Source: Platanthera guangdongensis
Lineage: Eukaryota > Streptophyta > Magnoliopsida > Asparagales > Orchidaceae
DNA length: 64,000 nucleotides
NCBI GenBank assembly: GCA_039583875.1
Contig: CM077150.1
Span: forward strand, 45,673,261-45,737,260
Reading direction: 5' to 3'
Position 1 is the stretch's first letter. Every line of letters starts with the position of its first letter. The notes under the pieces are model-generated. The model ran no database searches and was not told the origin of the DNA. It was given only the letters and a program-made list of their open reading frames with translations. The position numbers and the translations under genes were made by a program. Of the stretch, positions 9,897 through 20,887 are shown one piece after another.

Positions 9897-12800
9897 CTAA
9901 TTTATGTTCAACATTCCTAATTCAATTTTAAAATTATTGAATTTAGTTTCATCTAATGGCTTAGTGAATATGTCAGCAATTTGTAAATCTGTATTAACAA
10001 ATTCTAAAGAAATATCTTCTTTTTCTACATGATCTCTAAGAAAATGTTATCTTATTTCTATATAATTTGTTCTACTATGAGAAACAAGATTATGAGCAAT
10101 AAAAATAGCACTAGTAGAATCACATAATAATGGAGTTCTACTTACCGGAATACCATAATCTTCTAACTGATGTTGTATCCACAATAGCTGTGCACAGCAA
10201 CTTCCTGCAGCAACATACTCAGACTTAATTGTGGAAATTGCCACACTAGTCTGCTTCCTACAGCTCCATGACACCAGTCTTCCTCCTAGAAATTGACAGG
10301 TGTCTGTTGTGCTTTTCCTATCTACTTTGCATCCTGCAAAGTCTGCATATGAATAGCTTATTAGTAGAAAATCTCTATTCCTAGGATACCAAAGGCCTAG
10401 ATTTGGTATGCCCTTGAGATATCTCAAAATCTTTTTGACAGCAGTATAATGAGATTCTTTAGGGCAGGATTGGTACCTAGCACAAACACATGTAGCATAC
10501 ATGATGTCTGGTCTACTAGCAGTCAGATAAAGGAGTGAGCCAACTATCCCTCTATACAAACACTCATCTACAGGTTTCCCTGCATCATCTTCACTTAGAG
10601 ACATACTTGTCCCCATTGGAGTTCTCATGGTAGTGGATGACTCCATACCATACTTCTTAATTAACTCCTGGGTGAACTTAGACTGGGATATGGACAAGCC
10701 ATCATCAGTCTGTCTTACTTGAAGTCCCAAGAAGAACTTAAGTTCTCCCATACTGCTCATCTCAAACTTCCCTTGCATAAGTTTTGCAAACTTCCTACAA
10801 AGGTTGTTTTCAGTAGAACCAAATATTATGTCATCAACATATATTTAGTCTAGGATGATCTTTTCTTTGGATTCTCTAAGGAATAGAGTCTTGTCTATTT
10901 TCCCCCTTGAGAATTTGTTCTCAATGAGGAAAGTAGACAGGGTTTCATACCAAGCCCTTGGGGCTTGTTTTAACCCATATAAAGCTTTCCTAAGTTTATA
11001 AACATAATTTGGTTTGAGTGGATCAACAAAACCTGAGGGCTGTTCTACATAGACCTCCTCTTTTAAGTCTCCATTTAGGAATGCTGACTTAACATCCATT
11101 TGGAACATTTTGAAGCCTTGATATGCTGCATAGGCAAGGAATAAACTTATTGCTTCCAACCTTGCCACTGGAGCAAAAGTCTGATCAAAGTCTATGCTCT
11201 CTTCCTGCCTGTATCCTTTGGCAACTAGTCTTACCTTGTTCTTCACTATGATCCCACTCTCATCAAGCTTGTTTCTATAAATCCACTTTGTCCCTATGAC
11301 ATTGTGGCCCTTTGGTTTTGGAACCAACTCCCAGACCTTGCACCTTATGAATTGATGTAACTCCTCCTGTATAGCATCAATCCAGTGTGGGTCTTGAATA
11401 GATTCTTCAAATCTCTTGGGTTCCAGTTGAGATAAGAAGCTTGAGCAAAGAAATGAGTTCAAGTTCCTGCTTCTTGTTTTTACTCCATGTCTTGGATCAC
11501 CAATGATCTGTTATGCAGGATGTTCCTTTAAATGTCTAACTGCTGGAGGTAATCTATCAACAGTTTGACCTTCTTCAATCTCTTCATTATGCTGCACCTC
11601 ATGGTCTTCATTTTCCTCTTGAGTGTCTTGTACTCCCCCTGGACAGCAACTACCATTTTCCTCATCCTGCTTTGCAGTTGGATCTTCTCTGATAGTAAGC
11701 TGGTCCATCTTCTGCTGTATACCTGTAGAGCTACAAGAAATACTAGGCAACTCACTATTAATAAGTCTAGATTCATCAAATATGACATGAACAGACTCTT
11801 CTACAACTTGAGTAGCCAAATTATAGACCCTATAAGCCTTACTATTATTGCTGTACCCAACAAATATCCCATCTTGGGATTTGGAAGCAAACTTAGTTAG
11901 GTGAGACTTACTATTATTAAGCACATATCACTTGCAACCAAAGATCCTAAAATAAGCTAAGTTTGATTTTCTGCCTTTCATAACCTCATAGGGTGTCTTT
12001 TTGTGGCTTTTGGCGATGGAAGCCCTATTGAGCACATGGCATGCAGCGTTTACTGCCTCAGCCCAGAAATATTCTGGGAGAGTAGTGTCACTCAATAGTG
12101 TTCTTCCAGCCTCAATCAATGTCATATTCTTTCTTTCAACAATGCCATTTTGCTGAGGTGTTTTAGGTGAGGAGAATTACTGATGAATCCCAAATTCTTC
12201 ACACAACCTTGTCATACTTTCAGATTGGAATTCAGTTCCATGGTCACTTCTGATTTTGACCACTGAACTATCTAATTCATTCTGAATTTGTTTGACAAAT
12301 TTGCAGAAGATATTTGGGGTTTCAGATTTCTGCCTCAGAAAGAATACCCATGAAAATCTAGAATAGTCATCTACTACCACAAAAGTGTAGACCTTCCTAC
12401 ATAGACTATGAACTGGCATAGAACCAAATAACTCCATATGCAAGAGGTATAAACACCTCACTGAGTCTTTGGTTTCTAGGCTATGAAAGGAGGATCTGGT
12501 CTGCTTGCCTTTTTGACAAGCTAAACATATTCCATCCTTAAGGCACTTAACTTGAGAACCATTCCTCACTAACTCTTTACTAAAGAGTTGGCCAATAGTC
12601 TTGTAGTTAAGATGAGCTAGTCTCTTGTGCCATTTGACACAATGAGAGGCTTTCTCATCAGCCACAAGACAGATAGGAGAATTTGTATTCTCACTCTCAA
12701 AGTTTAGGCAATACACAAGTCATATAACCAGTCAATATGACTTTTTGATCACTAGACCTCTTGATATGACACCCATTCTTGATAAAGAAATGTCATATCC

Positions 12801-13052
12801 AAGATCACTCAGCTGGCTTATGCTTATTAGGTTGTGTTTCAAACCCTTCACATAAGCCACTTGAGTGATAGTGATTAAGTTGTTAGAAATGTTACCAAAC
12901 CCTTTGATGACTCTTTTTTCAGAACCACCAAAGATTACTTTAGTCCCATTCAATATTGGTGAGTAGTCCTTCAACAATCCTCTTGTTCCAGTCATGTGCC
13001 TGGAACATCAACTGTCCAAGTACCATAAAGGGGCATGGCAACTTGGACTCAC
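9897..13052 (-). pseudogene. Pol pseudogene of Element 2 (PR-INT-RT-RH)
   Basis: Domains in order on the minus strand: protease with WYLDS*CSRHMTG (13008 TGA in place of the active-site Gly); integrase zinc finger (HKRLAHLN...CLACQKGK) and catalytic core with RSDHGTEFQ, though the first catalytic Asp is Glu in HMELFGS; reverse transcriptase with [26 protein letters not shown] and [11 protein letters not shown]; RNase H with DFAGCKVDRKST and the terminal [10 protein letters not shown]. All domains stay in one frame. Stops include 12732, 12177, 11928, 10845 and 10047. It once copied and integrated the element; no active polyprotein can be made now. Confidence 0.92.
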
Positions 13053-13064
13053 CTGCAACAAAGA
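13053..13064 (-). promoter_or_regulatory. Splice-acceptor-like sequence at the gag/pol junction (Element 2)
   Basis: Right after the gag TAA (13067-13065) the minus strand reads TCTTTGTTGCAG, then GTG AGT CCA in the protease frame. The same arrangement is in Elements 3, 4 and 6. Splicing is an inference. Confidence 0.45.
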
Positions 13065-15104
13065 TTACTTAACCTTAGAACACAAATAACTTTTGGGTCC
13101 TTGGTTCAAGTTAGCCTGAAACTTGACAAATCTGCCTGCAGCTCTTCTAACAGGTAGACTGCTATCCTTCCTGACATTGGTGTTGTGCCAACAGTCTAAG
13201 GCATAATGACCTATCTTGCCACAGCACCAGCACTCATACTTATTATACCTCTTTTTAGGTACAATCTTAGTTGTATTGTTGGCAACAGATCTTTTGTTTT
13301 GTGCTGGGGCGTTTCCTTTATTATTGGACTGGGCAGCCCATGTAGTTCCCTTAAAGCCTAATCCTGCCTTACCCTTTTGAGACACAAAGTCATCAATTAA
13401 GGGTAGGATAGATTTTGGATTAGAGAAACTAGCCACAATTTCCTTCACTTTCTGAAGTCTGTCTTCCAGACTTTTGATCTGATCATTTTTGAATGTGATT
13501 GTACCCATCTGAATAACAGTTATGTTTTTCAGCTTGACAATCTCATTAATCTTCTAATCCAGCAGCTTTTCTAAATCAAATGCAGCCAACTTAAAAGCTG
13601 CAATTTCCTTAGCCAGATTTTTGTCCAGGGTTTTGCTTCTCTTGAGTGCCTGCAATAAATCCCCATATTCATCTATAAGCTGATGAATATCTCCTTCAGA
13701 TTCAGACCCATCCACATCTCTTGATGCAGATGCATCTTATTCTGACCCAGTGTAGTAATCAGAATCTACAGATAAACTTTTTACCTTACTAGGACCAGGT
13801 TGATCCTTGCACTGGTCTTCTTCAGACATAGCCATCAGTCCTTTGCACTGATGGTATTCTTGCTCATTGATAGAGTCCAGTAATTTCAAGAACTCATCCT
13901 CTTCTTTTGTTGCAAACAAACTAATATAGGCCTCAGCCTCAGATTCAGACTCCGAAGTTGATTGATCTGTCCAACTTTTCTCTTTCTTAGCTACCAAGGA
14001 TTTCTCCTTCTTGCCCTTGTGCTGAGACTTCTTTTTATCAGCAAACTCCTTCCTTTTGTCTGGACAGCCAGCCACAACATGTCCTGGTCTGTTGCAGCAT
14101 TAACAAATAATCTTTGATGTAGTTGACTTTCTAGGCTTTGTCCCACTCTTGTACTTCCTGGATGATTTCCTCTTCTGATAATAGTCATCCTTGGAATGAG
14201 ATGAGGATGGCTTAGATTTCCACTGCTTCTTCTTTAAGAATCTCTGAAACTGCCTTGTGAAAGCAGCAAAGTCTTCGTCAGAATTACTGCAGTCTGAACT
14301 GTGATTATCTAAATTTTCTAAGATCACTTCTGCAGCATTCTTAGGAGAAGATGGAGACATCCTCCTATTCTTCCTTGTGGCTTCTACCTTGAAGGCCACT
14401 GACTTATCTCTATAGTCAGCCTTTTTATTTTTCTCTTCCTCCTTTCTGGCCAATAGCTGCATCTCATAAGACAGCAATTTGCCAAACAGTGTTGGAGGTG
14501 AAATTTCTGCCAGTCTGGCCACTTCCCTTATGGCACATATCTTTGTATCCCAATCCTTAGTCAAAGACCTAAGGAATTTGTCATTCGGCTCATATGTACT
14601 GAAGATTCTTCCATAGGACATTAGTTCATTTACAATTCTGTAGAACTTCTTATAACATTCAGTTATGCTATCAGACTTGGCTTGTCTGAAACTCTCATAT
14701 TATTGATTAAGCATAGACTTTCTATCTTGCCTAACCTCTTCATAACCCTCCATGTAGACAACCAATGTATCCCATATCTCCTTAGAGGTTTTATAGTGAA
14801 TCAGATTCAGGAATGTTGAGTCATCTATGACACTCACTATAATATTCTGTGCTCTTTTATCCATTGTAGCCAAGATGATCTCATCCTTAGTCATTTCTGA
14901 AAAATTCTTAGGAATCCTTTAATTAGCATCAAGAACAGAAACCTTCATTGGAATATATGGTCCTTCCTTAACTGTTATATAAATTCTGGGATCAGATGCC
15001 TCCATAAATAGTCTGACCCTTTCCTTCCATATTCCAAAGATTTCCTTCCTGCAGATAGGAAACTTCATTGAACCAAGTTCTTTATGGTTTTCTCCTGAAC
15101 CCAT
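13065..15104 (-). pseudogene. Gag pseudogene of Element 2
   Basis: One frame of 680 codons, close to the 671 aa of Element 3. The start at 15104 (MGSGENHKELG) is chosen because Elements 4 and 6 begin gag with the same words; an in-frame ATG four codons upstream is less likely. The N-terminal half is the copia gag (UBN2-like) capsid region with TSKEIWDTL. Two CCHC knuckles are visible: CxxCNRPGHVVAGC near 14080, with a stop inside it, and CWCCGKIGHYALDC near 13200. Between them is an acidic Ser-rich and coiled-coil-like stretch. In-frame stops lie at 14919, 14700, 14100, 13737 and 13554; the stop at 13065 appears native. Confidence 0.88.
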
Positions 15105-15166
15105 CTTCTTTAACATAATTATGCCTTACAGATCTTACTCAGACTGTTAAGTCTTTCTTTGAGAAA

Positions 15167-15182
15167 CCTCGCTTTGATACCA
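15167..15182 (-). other. Primer binding site of Element 2
   Basis: Minus strand TGGTATCAAAGCGAGG lies two bases after the 5' LTR end. It is a one-base variant of the tRNA-iMet complement TGGTATCAGAGC used by most plant copia elements. Confidence 0.85.
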
Positions 15183-15217
15183 CTTAAAAGAATTGATTCC
15201 TAAACACCTAGAGGGGC

Positions 15218-15237
15218 GGGGGGGGGGGGGGGGGGGG
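15218..15237 (+). repeat. 20-base poly-G run in the LTR
   Basis: GGGGC is followed by 20 consecutive G inside the conserved box that reads AGAGGGGGGTGAATAG in related LTRs. The other LTR of this element has 11 G at the same place. Confidence 0.9.
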
Positions 15238-16352
15238 TTAATAGGTTCAATTCTGTTTCCTTCTAAGGCATAATATTAATTCAGTTAATTAACAGAAACA
15301 TATAGTTTTACAACTATCACAGTATAGAAATAACAATACCACACACAATCACAGATGACACACTGATTTTATAGTGGTTTCCCAAGGTCTGGGTACATCC
15401 ACTTCCCCCGCCGCCTATCTAGTAGTGTGCTAGATTTGGCCTAACTTCTTTCCTTCTCCTTAGATCCGCATATCTTACAGCTCAGAACCCAAACAAGGCT
15501 CCTACAACTCAGAGTGAGTCCACATTCCTACAGCTCAGGCAATCTACCGTACCTCAGCCTTCAACAAGGCCTACAACTCAGAGATGAAAATCTACTACAA
15601 CTCAGGCTCTCAGCCATACCTCAACCTTCAACAAGGCCTACCACTCAGAGAACTTTATCTCCTATAACTCAGCCTTTATAAATCAGGCTTACAACTCAGA
15701 TCTTAAAAAGATCCTATAGAAAATATATGTAACTTTGAAATTTACCACCACCCTGGTTGAGAGAGAAAGGATGGAAGGTTTCTTGATCAGTTCTTGAAAG
15801 AATCTGATGTTAGAGATCAACATGTCTTATCTTTCTTCAAAGCTTCTTGAATTTGAACACAGTAGGGTTGATCTCCTTTGAAGTTGATCTTCAATCAGCT
15901 TCTTTCTTGAAATTCAGAAATCAATCTGAAATCTTCTAGGCAGACTGGTTCAGAATCTGCACTTAAGAGACTTGTTGATGTAAGTCCCTTTCTTCACTTA
16001 AATAGATGGAGCTCTTGAGAATGTCTTCTTCCAAATTTTTCTGAAGATTCTTCTGAATTCTTCTTTTAATTCTCTTGACAAACTCTGAGTAGATCACCAC
16101 TTGAGAATGTCTTCTTAGATCTTCTGTTGAAAATCTTCTGCCATTTTTCGTGTTTTTATTTTATCTCATCTATCTGTGTATATTTGTTCTTCTATTGATA
16201 GAGAATGTCTTTATATAGACTTCCTCCATGGTAACCGGCTGATCCGGTTTCTAACAAACTTCCGACAGCTCTGACAGTTGTAGTAGACCGGTTGGTTATA
16301 GCAACTGTCAAGTCTTCCAGTCACTTCTTGAAACTCTGTCTCTGTAAGGAAA

Positions 16353-16815
16353 GTGTCGAGACTGAACTTCATCATGTGTCTACACAAGTAGACTAAGTGT
16401 CGACACAAGCCTTGGTGGTGTCGACACATCTCCCTTGGTGTTGACACTGCTTCTCGACACAACTTCTGTAGATTGTGTCGACACTAGTTATGTGTGTCGA
16501 CACAGTCACTTCTTCTCTTCACAAAAATCAACTTTGTTGAAACTCTGCTTTGTGTCGACACAAGTCCTGTGTGTCGACATAGTTGATGTCGACAAAGTCT
16601 TCTGTGTCGACACTGCCTCTGTGTGTCGACACAGTTGATGTCGACTAAGCTTTTCTATGTGTCGACTCTACCTCTGTGTGTCGACACAGTTTCTTCTGGT
16701 GTCGACACAGCCTTTCCAAGTGTCGACACAATTGACTCCAGGTGTCGACACAGCTTTTCTCTAGTGTCGACACAAGCCTTCATAAGTGTCGACACAATTT
16801 CTTCTGGTGTCGACT
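16353..16815 (-). repeat. GTGTCGACAC motif array, U3 of the 5' LTR (Element 2)
   Basis: More than 20 copies of GTGTCGACAC and variants, in the same order as in the 3' LTR. Several copies that are decayed there are intact here. Confidence 0.9.
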
Positions 16816-16963
16816 TATGTACTTAGAAACGTTTCCGGCATTCCTGCATTTTCTTAACCTGCACATATAAACTCAAAAACAACATCAAATACACATTGAT
16901 GCACATCATTGAGTAAGGTGAGGCTTCTTCAAATCTGGTACACATTTTCCAATATACCCAACA

Positions 16964-16968
16964 CCCGG
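16964..16968. other. Target site duplication of Element 2, right
   Basis: CCCGG, paired with CCTGG at 4831-4835. Confidence 0.8.
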
Positions 16969-17035
16969 GCTCCCATTAGCTGGCTTGACAGGTTCACCTC
17001 CCCAGGAGGCCAAGTGTTTTCGGCTCCAAGAAGGA
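16969..17035. repeat. Sixth copy of the 79-bp repeat, cut off from its array
   Basis: GCTCCCATTAGCTGGCTTGA and a GGCCAAGTGTTTTC segment continue the array of 4441-4830 in register, showing that Element 2 inserted exactly at a unit boundary. From about 17036 to 17118 the sequence is unique, with no gene. Confidence 0.85.
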
Positions 17036-17113
17036 TACGCAACGAATATGTTGGGTTGGATGTTTCTTTCAGAGCCTAGAGCCCGCTCGAAAAGAGCGGG
17101 GATTGTGTACAAC

Positions 17114-17118
17114 CCCGT
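17114..17118. other. Target site duplication of Element 3, left
   Basis: CCCGT, identical to 31468-31472. Confidence 0.92.
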
Positions 17119-18724
17119 TGTTGGAACATCCTATTACTAATTTGGGTCAGGATCACTATGTCTTTAGGAAACCTATTTTTGACCTCCTGTATAGATCTAA
17201 AGGTCAATTAGAATTGAGTCTAAGGGTTAGTAGTTAGGTTTGGAAGCTGCCCTCAAGACCAAGGTTTTTCAGTTTGGAGACTAAGTCATATCGTCGAGCT
17301 CAGTACGATGAATCGTCGAGCTCCAATCGATAATCGTCTAGCTCAACTTCGACGGATTGTCGAACTCCATTCGACGATCACTGAGCTCAACTTCAACAAA
17401 TCGTCGAACTCCATTCGACGATCTTCGAGCTCAGTTCGACGATCTTGACTAAGTTTTGATTCTCTATCTCTGAGCTCAGTTCGACGATAGTTGAGCTCAG
17501 ATCGACGATCTCTGTTGCTGTATAAGTCCAAATCGCTGAGCTCAGTTCGACGATAGTAGAGCTCAGTTCGACGTTTTTCTGAAGAATTCAATGTTTCTCA
17601 AGATTCAAATTCAGGACAGTTAAGGAGTTATTCTCAGCAATTAATTCAGAAGATTTTCTAGCCGTTTTCATTTATTCTGGACCAAGTTTCAAGGGATTAT
17701 CAAGGAATGTTTCTTTGGACTTTCCCCTAGAAGACATTTGCAATTAAGGATGCAATTAATGACAGGCCAACGACTATTCTTGACAGAGGATCATTATCTA
17801 TTCAGAACCAAAGAATAAAATACAAGTTTTTTTGAATCTCAAAAACACACAGCACAGATAAGCAGAACAAGAAGAACAAGAAGAAAACATTCTCTGGAAT
17901 AACATCTTTCTCAACACCAACTGTTCACAAGAGAAAGTGCTGTAGACATTCTCTGTCTCAAAGGATTCATACAAGAACACACACCAAAGGAGATCAACAA
18001 ATCTGAAATCTTCAGATCCCCTTTGATTCAAGTGTTGAAGGCCAACATCTTTCAAGACTCCAGACACCTAACATTTCAGCTGTTGCTGAAATCATCAATT
18101 GCTGGAGATCAAATTTCTGAAGGCCTATCACCCTACAACAAAGCTTCATTTCCTGAACATCTCAAGAACTCAGGGGGAGCTTTGACAACATCTAAATCCA
18201 CATAGTCTTCTCAGCTGCTTTGAGAAAGAGAAGACTTCCATAACTCTCTCATCCCCATCTCTGTAAAGGGTTTTTCAAACTCCCTTCAAAAGTTTGTGCT
18301 TGGTTTTTGAGCACCTTATTAAAAGCTCATTGGTGGCAAGACACCTGATCAAAAAATATGATTTGGTTTTTCAGCACCTTATTAAAAGCTCATTGGTGCC
18401 CAGGACACCTGTCAACTCATCCTGCAGTGGATTCCTACCTAGGGTGGTAGAAGAGTGGATGTACCCAAGTTTAGGGGAACCACTATAGCTCCTTGTGTCT
18501 TCTGGCTTGCTTGTCTTTATTTTTGTTTCTGGCTGTGATTGATCTGTGATTAGTTAGGATCTGTGATTAGTTCCTTTTGTAGGTTTTAATTAGTTATCTG
18601 CTGTGTTTAGATTTATTATTTGCTTCCCTGTTCACTCAGTTTACAACAACTGTTGTAAAAAGTTTTTAAGCACCATACTCTATTCACCCCCCTCTAGAGT
18701 ATTTCAGATCTAGCTACACTTTCA
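17119..18724 (+). mobile_element. 5' LTR of Element 3
   Basis: 1,606 bp from TGTTGGAACATCC to ACTTTCA. It carries a CGTCGA/TCGACGATC array (17291-17573), a weak TATA-like TATAAG at 17521, and the conserved TATTCACCCCCCTCTAG box near 18680-18697. Confidence 0.95.
17291..17573 (+). repeat. CGTCGA / TCGACGATC motif array in the 5' LTR (Element 3)
   Basis: More than a dozen copies of the pattern CGTCGAGCTCAGTTCGACGATC and parts of it, forming imperfect inverted repeats with GAGCTC centres. The TATAAG at 17521 lies late in the array. Confidence 0.85.
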
Positions 18725-18726
18725 AT

Positions 18727-18740
18727 TGGTATCAGAGCCA
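18727..18740 (+). other. Primer binding site of Element 3
   Basis: TGGTATCAGAGCCA lies two bases after the LTR end and matches the tRNA-iMet 3' end complement. Confidence 0.92.
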
Positions 18741-18855
18741 GGTTGGTTAAACATACCACACCTTGGTGGTTGTACAGGCTAACACATGAACCCAAAGATT
18801 CCTAATTAGATCTGCTTGCTGTAGATTTTATTATTAGATTTTTTCTTCACAAATC

Positions 18856-20871
18856 ATGGCCCAAAACAAAGATTATGCTAGCACCAGACCTCCAGTGTGG
18901 AATCTATCCAAGTTTGCACTTTGGAAAGCAAGGATTAGATTATACATGAATTCTATTGACAAGGATATTTTTAATTCTGTTTTGATAGTTTGTCCAAGAC
19001 CTCCAGAGAACACAAGTACAAATGCTGTTCCACCTCCATCAGGAATAGATGCTGATATCAAGAAGTGGAAGGTAGCTGATGCAAAGGCTATGAATATCTT
19101 AGCCCAGACCATGTCTGATGACATCTTTCAAAAGTTGGCTGAATGCAATTCAGCAAAGGAAATCTGGGATAAACTCTCTGAAATAGTCTCAGGCTCAGCT
19201 GATGAAAGAAAGGACAGGAGATCTCACCTCATATCCCAATATAAGAATTTCAAGAAAGGAGAAGCTGATCCAGTAGCTGAAATGTATAACAGGCTCAGTC
19301 TGATAGTTAATGAACTCAAGACTTTGGATAAGAAGATCTCACTGACCGAACTTAATGACAAAATCCTAATGTTCTTCCCAAGCACTTGGGACTCAAGAAT
19401 CTGGCCAATCAAGGATGCCAGAAGTTTGAATGAGATCACCACAGAAGCAGTTTTGGGCAAGCTCAAATCTTATGAGCTGCTCATTAAGAACAGAGAAGAA
19501 GAGCAGAAGGCTGCCTCACCAGCCACAAGAAAAGAGAAAACTATAGCCTTCAAAGCAACTGAAGATCAGCCTGAAGACAAAGTCACAGACAATGATGAAC
19601 TGCTCAGTCTATTGGCCAAAAGATTCTACAAAATGGCCAGAAAGGACTTCAGAAGGAGATCATACAAAGAGCATGATAAGCCAAGGTATGATAAGTCAAT
19701 TAGTAAAGAAATTGTTTGCTTTGGTTGCAGGAAACCAGGGCACATTGTACTTGACTGTCCAGAGAACAAAAACAAGGACAGAAGGGATAAGAAAGAAAGA
19801 AGAAGAGATAAGGACTTCAAGAAGAATGGCAATGGCAAACCCTCCTCAAGCAAGAACAAACACACAAGGAAGGGATTTGTTACTGAATCCTGGAGTGAAA
19901 CTGAAGAGGAATCAGAAGCCTCATCCAGGTCCAGTGATGATGAAGATGATGAAGAAGAGAAGGAGTTCTGCATGATGGCAATCAATGCCTCTCAACATAA
20001 TTCAGATGAAGAAGAGTCAGAGTCAGACTCAGAGACTCAACTTGAAGAGGACCAGGTAATCAGTTCTTTTGATTTCAATTCAGAGGACTTTAAATCTGAG
20101 TTTAAAGCATTATGTTTAGACTTACTAAAATCTGAGAAAGAAATTATCTCTCTCAGAAATCATTTATCTGAACATAATATCTTAAAGTCAGAAAACCTCA
20201 AACTCTCTCAGGAGTTGGAGTGCTGTAGGGAGCAGATAACTTCACTGAAAGGTGAGCTATCAGAGGCCAAGAAGCTTGAAGAATCCCTTAATGGGAGAAG
20301 TATCAAGCTGATGGACATCACAAGCACAATGAACTCCAGATTTAATAGTACACTAGGCTTGGGTGCTTCATCCAGCCAACCTATAGTTCTAACAACCCCA
20401 ATCAAGTTCATTTCTGATAAAGGGAAGGGAGTTGTAGAGGTAGCTAGGAAAAATTCTGATCTGCCTAAGAAAACTAAGTTCCAGCAGAAATCGTTGAACG
20501 GAGCTCGACGATCGCCGAACGCAGATCGACGATCTCTGGCAACATCGTCGAACTCAGGTCGACGATCTCAAATTCCTGAACTCTGCCACAGTCGACTGTC
20601 GAATGGAGCTCGACGATCTGACCCAAGATCGTCGAACGCAGCTCCACGATCGTCGAACAGAGATCAGAGCTCTGGAAATTCCTTCAAGGGCAAATCAAAA
20701 TCCAATCCTAGGGGTCCTTCATCCCAAATCTTTAACCCTTATACTAAATGGATAATACCTCCAAGGAGATATCATCCTGAAGGTTATAAGAGTCAACCTG
20801 GGATGTCTTTCATTTCTGAGTTTAAAGGTTATCAACCTAGACCCAAGGTAAACTGGGTCAAAAACAAATGA
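18856..20871 (+). CDS. gag: Gag protein of Element 3, intact (671 aa)
   Basis: The nucleocapsid precursor packages element RNA into cytoplasmic virus-like particles. Residues about 10-240 form the copia gag domain (LWKARIRLYMNS, SAKEIWDKL, KSYELLIK). A single CCHC zinc knuckle, CFGCRKPGHIVLDC, lies at residues 288-301, followed by a Lys/Arg-rich stretch, a very acidic Ser/Glu segment (about 345-400) and a coiled-coil region (about 415-475). Residues about 546-604 are an RRS/SSN-rich insert encoded by the same CGTCGA motif array that fills the LTR. The start is the first ATG, 116 bp after the primer site. Pol lies in the +1 frame. The length matches the decayed gag of Element 2. Confidence 0.93.
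   Translation: MAQNKDYASTRPPVWNLSKFALWKARIRLYMNSIDKDIFNSVLIVCPRPPENTSTNAVPPPSGIDADIKKWKVADAKAMNILAQTMSDDIFQKLAECNSAKEIWDKLSEIVSGSADERKDRRSHLISQYKNFKKGEADPVAEMYNRLSLIVNELKTLDKKISLTELNDKILMFFPSTWDSRIWPIKDARSLNEITTEAVLGKLKSYELLIKNREEEQKAASPATRKEKTIAFKATEDQPEDKVTDNDELLSLLAKRFYKMARKDFRRRSYKEHDKPRYDKSISKEIVCFGCRKPGHIVLDCPENKNKDRRDKKERRRDKDFKKNGNGKPSSSKNKHTRKGFVTESWSETEEESEASSRSSDDEDDEEEKEFCMMAINASQHNSDEEESESDSETQLEEDQVISSFDFNSEDFKSEFKALCLDLLKSEKEIISLRNHLSEHNILKSENLKLSQELECCREQITSLKGELSEAKKLEESLNGRSIKLMDITSTMNSRFNSTLGLGASSSQPIVLTTPIKFISDKGKGVVEVARKNSDLPKKTKFQQKSLNGARRSPNADRRSLATSSNSGRRSQIPELCHSRLSNGARRSDPRSSNAAPRSSNRDQSSGNSFKGKSKSNPRGPSSQIFNPYTKWIIPPRRYHPEGYKSQPGMSFISEFKGYQPRPKVNWVKNK
20493..20665 (+). 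repeat. LTR-type motif array inside the gag coding sequence
   Basis: TCGTCGAAC, GGAGCTCGACGATC and CAGATCGACGATC recur about ten times within the open gag frame, giving repeated NGARRS / NADRRS / SSNSGRRS peptides. The words are those of this element's LTR and of its RNase H-ORF3 spacer. Confidence 0.85.
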
Positions 20872-20887
20872 ATTATTTTATGTGCAG
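20872..20887 (+). promoter_or_regulatory. Splice-acceptor-like sequence at the gag/pol junction (Element 3)
   Basis: ATTATTTTATGTGCAG directly follows the gag TGA; GTG AAG ACC TAT then continues in the protease frame. Elements 2, 4 and 6 have the same layout. Confidence 0.45.

Larger units (their letters stand above)
4836..16963 (-). mobile_element. Element 2: Sirevirus-type copia retrotransposon with ORF3
   Basis: This is a full-length but dead element of 12.1 kb on the minus strand. In its own order it has a 5' LTR (16963-15185), primer site, gag, pol (PR-INT-RT-RH, ending 9897), a motif-rich spacer, ORF3 (9428-6840), polypurine tract and 3' LTR (6576-4836). The extra ORF after RNase H and the size fit Sireviruses. 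The gag-pol homology lies in one frame from 15104 to 9897 but is cut by a dozen or so stop codons. By eye the LTRs differ by roughly 6-8% over the first 300 bp, so it is older than Element 3. Confidence 0.9.
15185..16963 (-). mobile_element. 5' LTR of Element 2
   Basis: It matches the 3' LTR throughout. It ends at 15185 with TTTTA, a CA-to-TA change of the usual CA end, and starts TGTTGGGTATATTGG at 16963. A TATA box is at 16208-16218. The TCTAG box near the end carries a 20-G run (15218-15237). Confidence 0.92.

Noticed and set aside
18488..18724. Host promoter or riboswitch in the repeated AAAAGCTCATTGGTG segment of the Element 3 LTR
   Set aside because: It is present in both LTRs and is a short internal duplication within the LTR (18300-18410).
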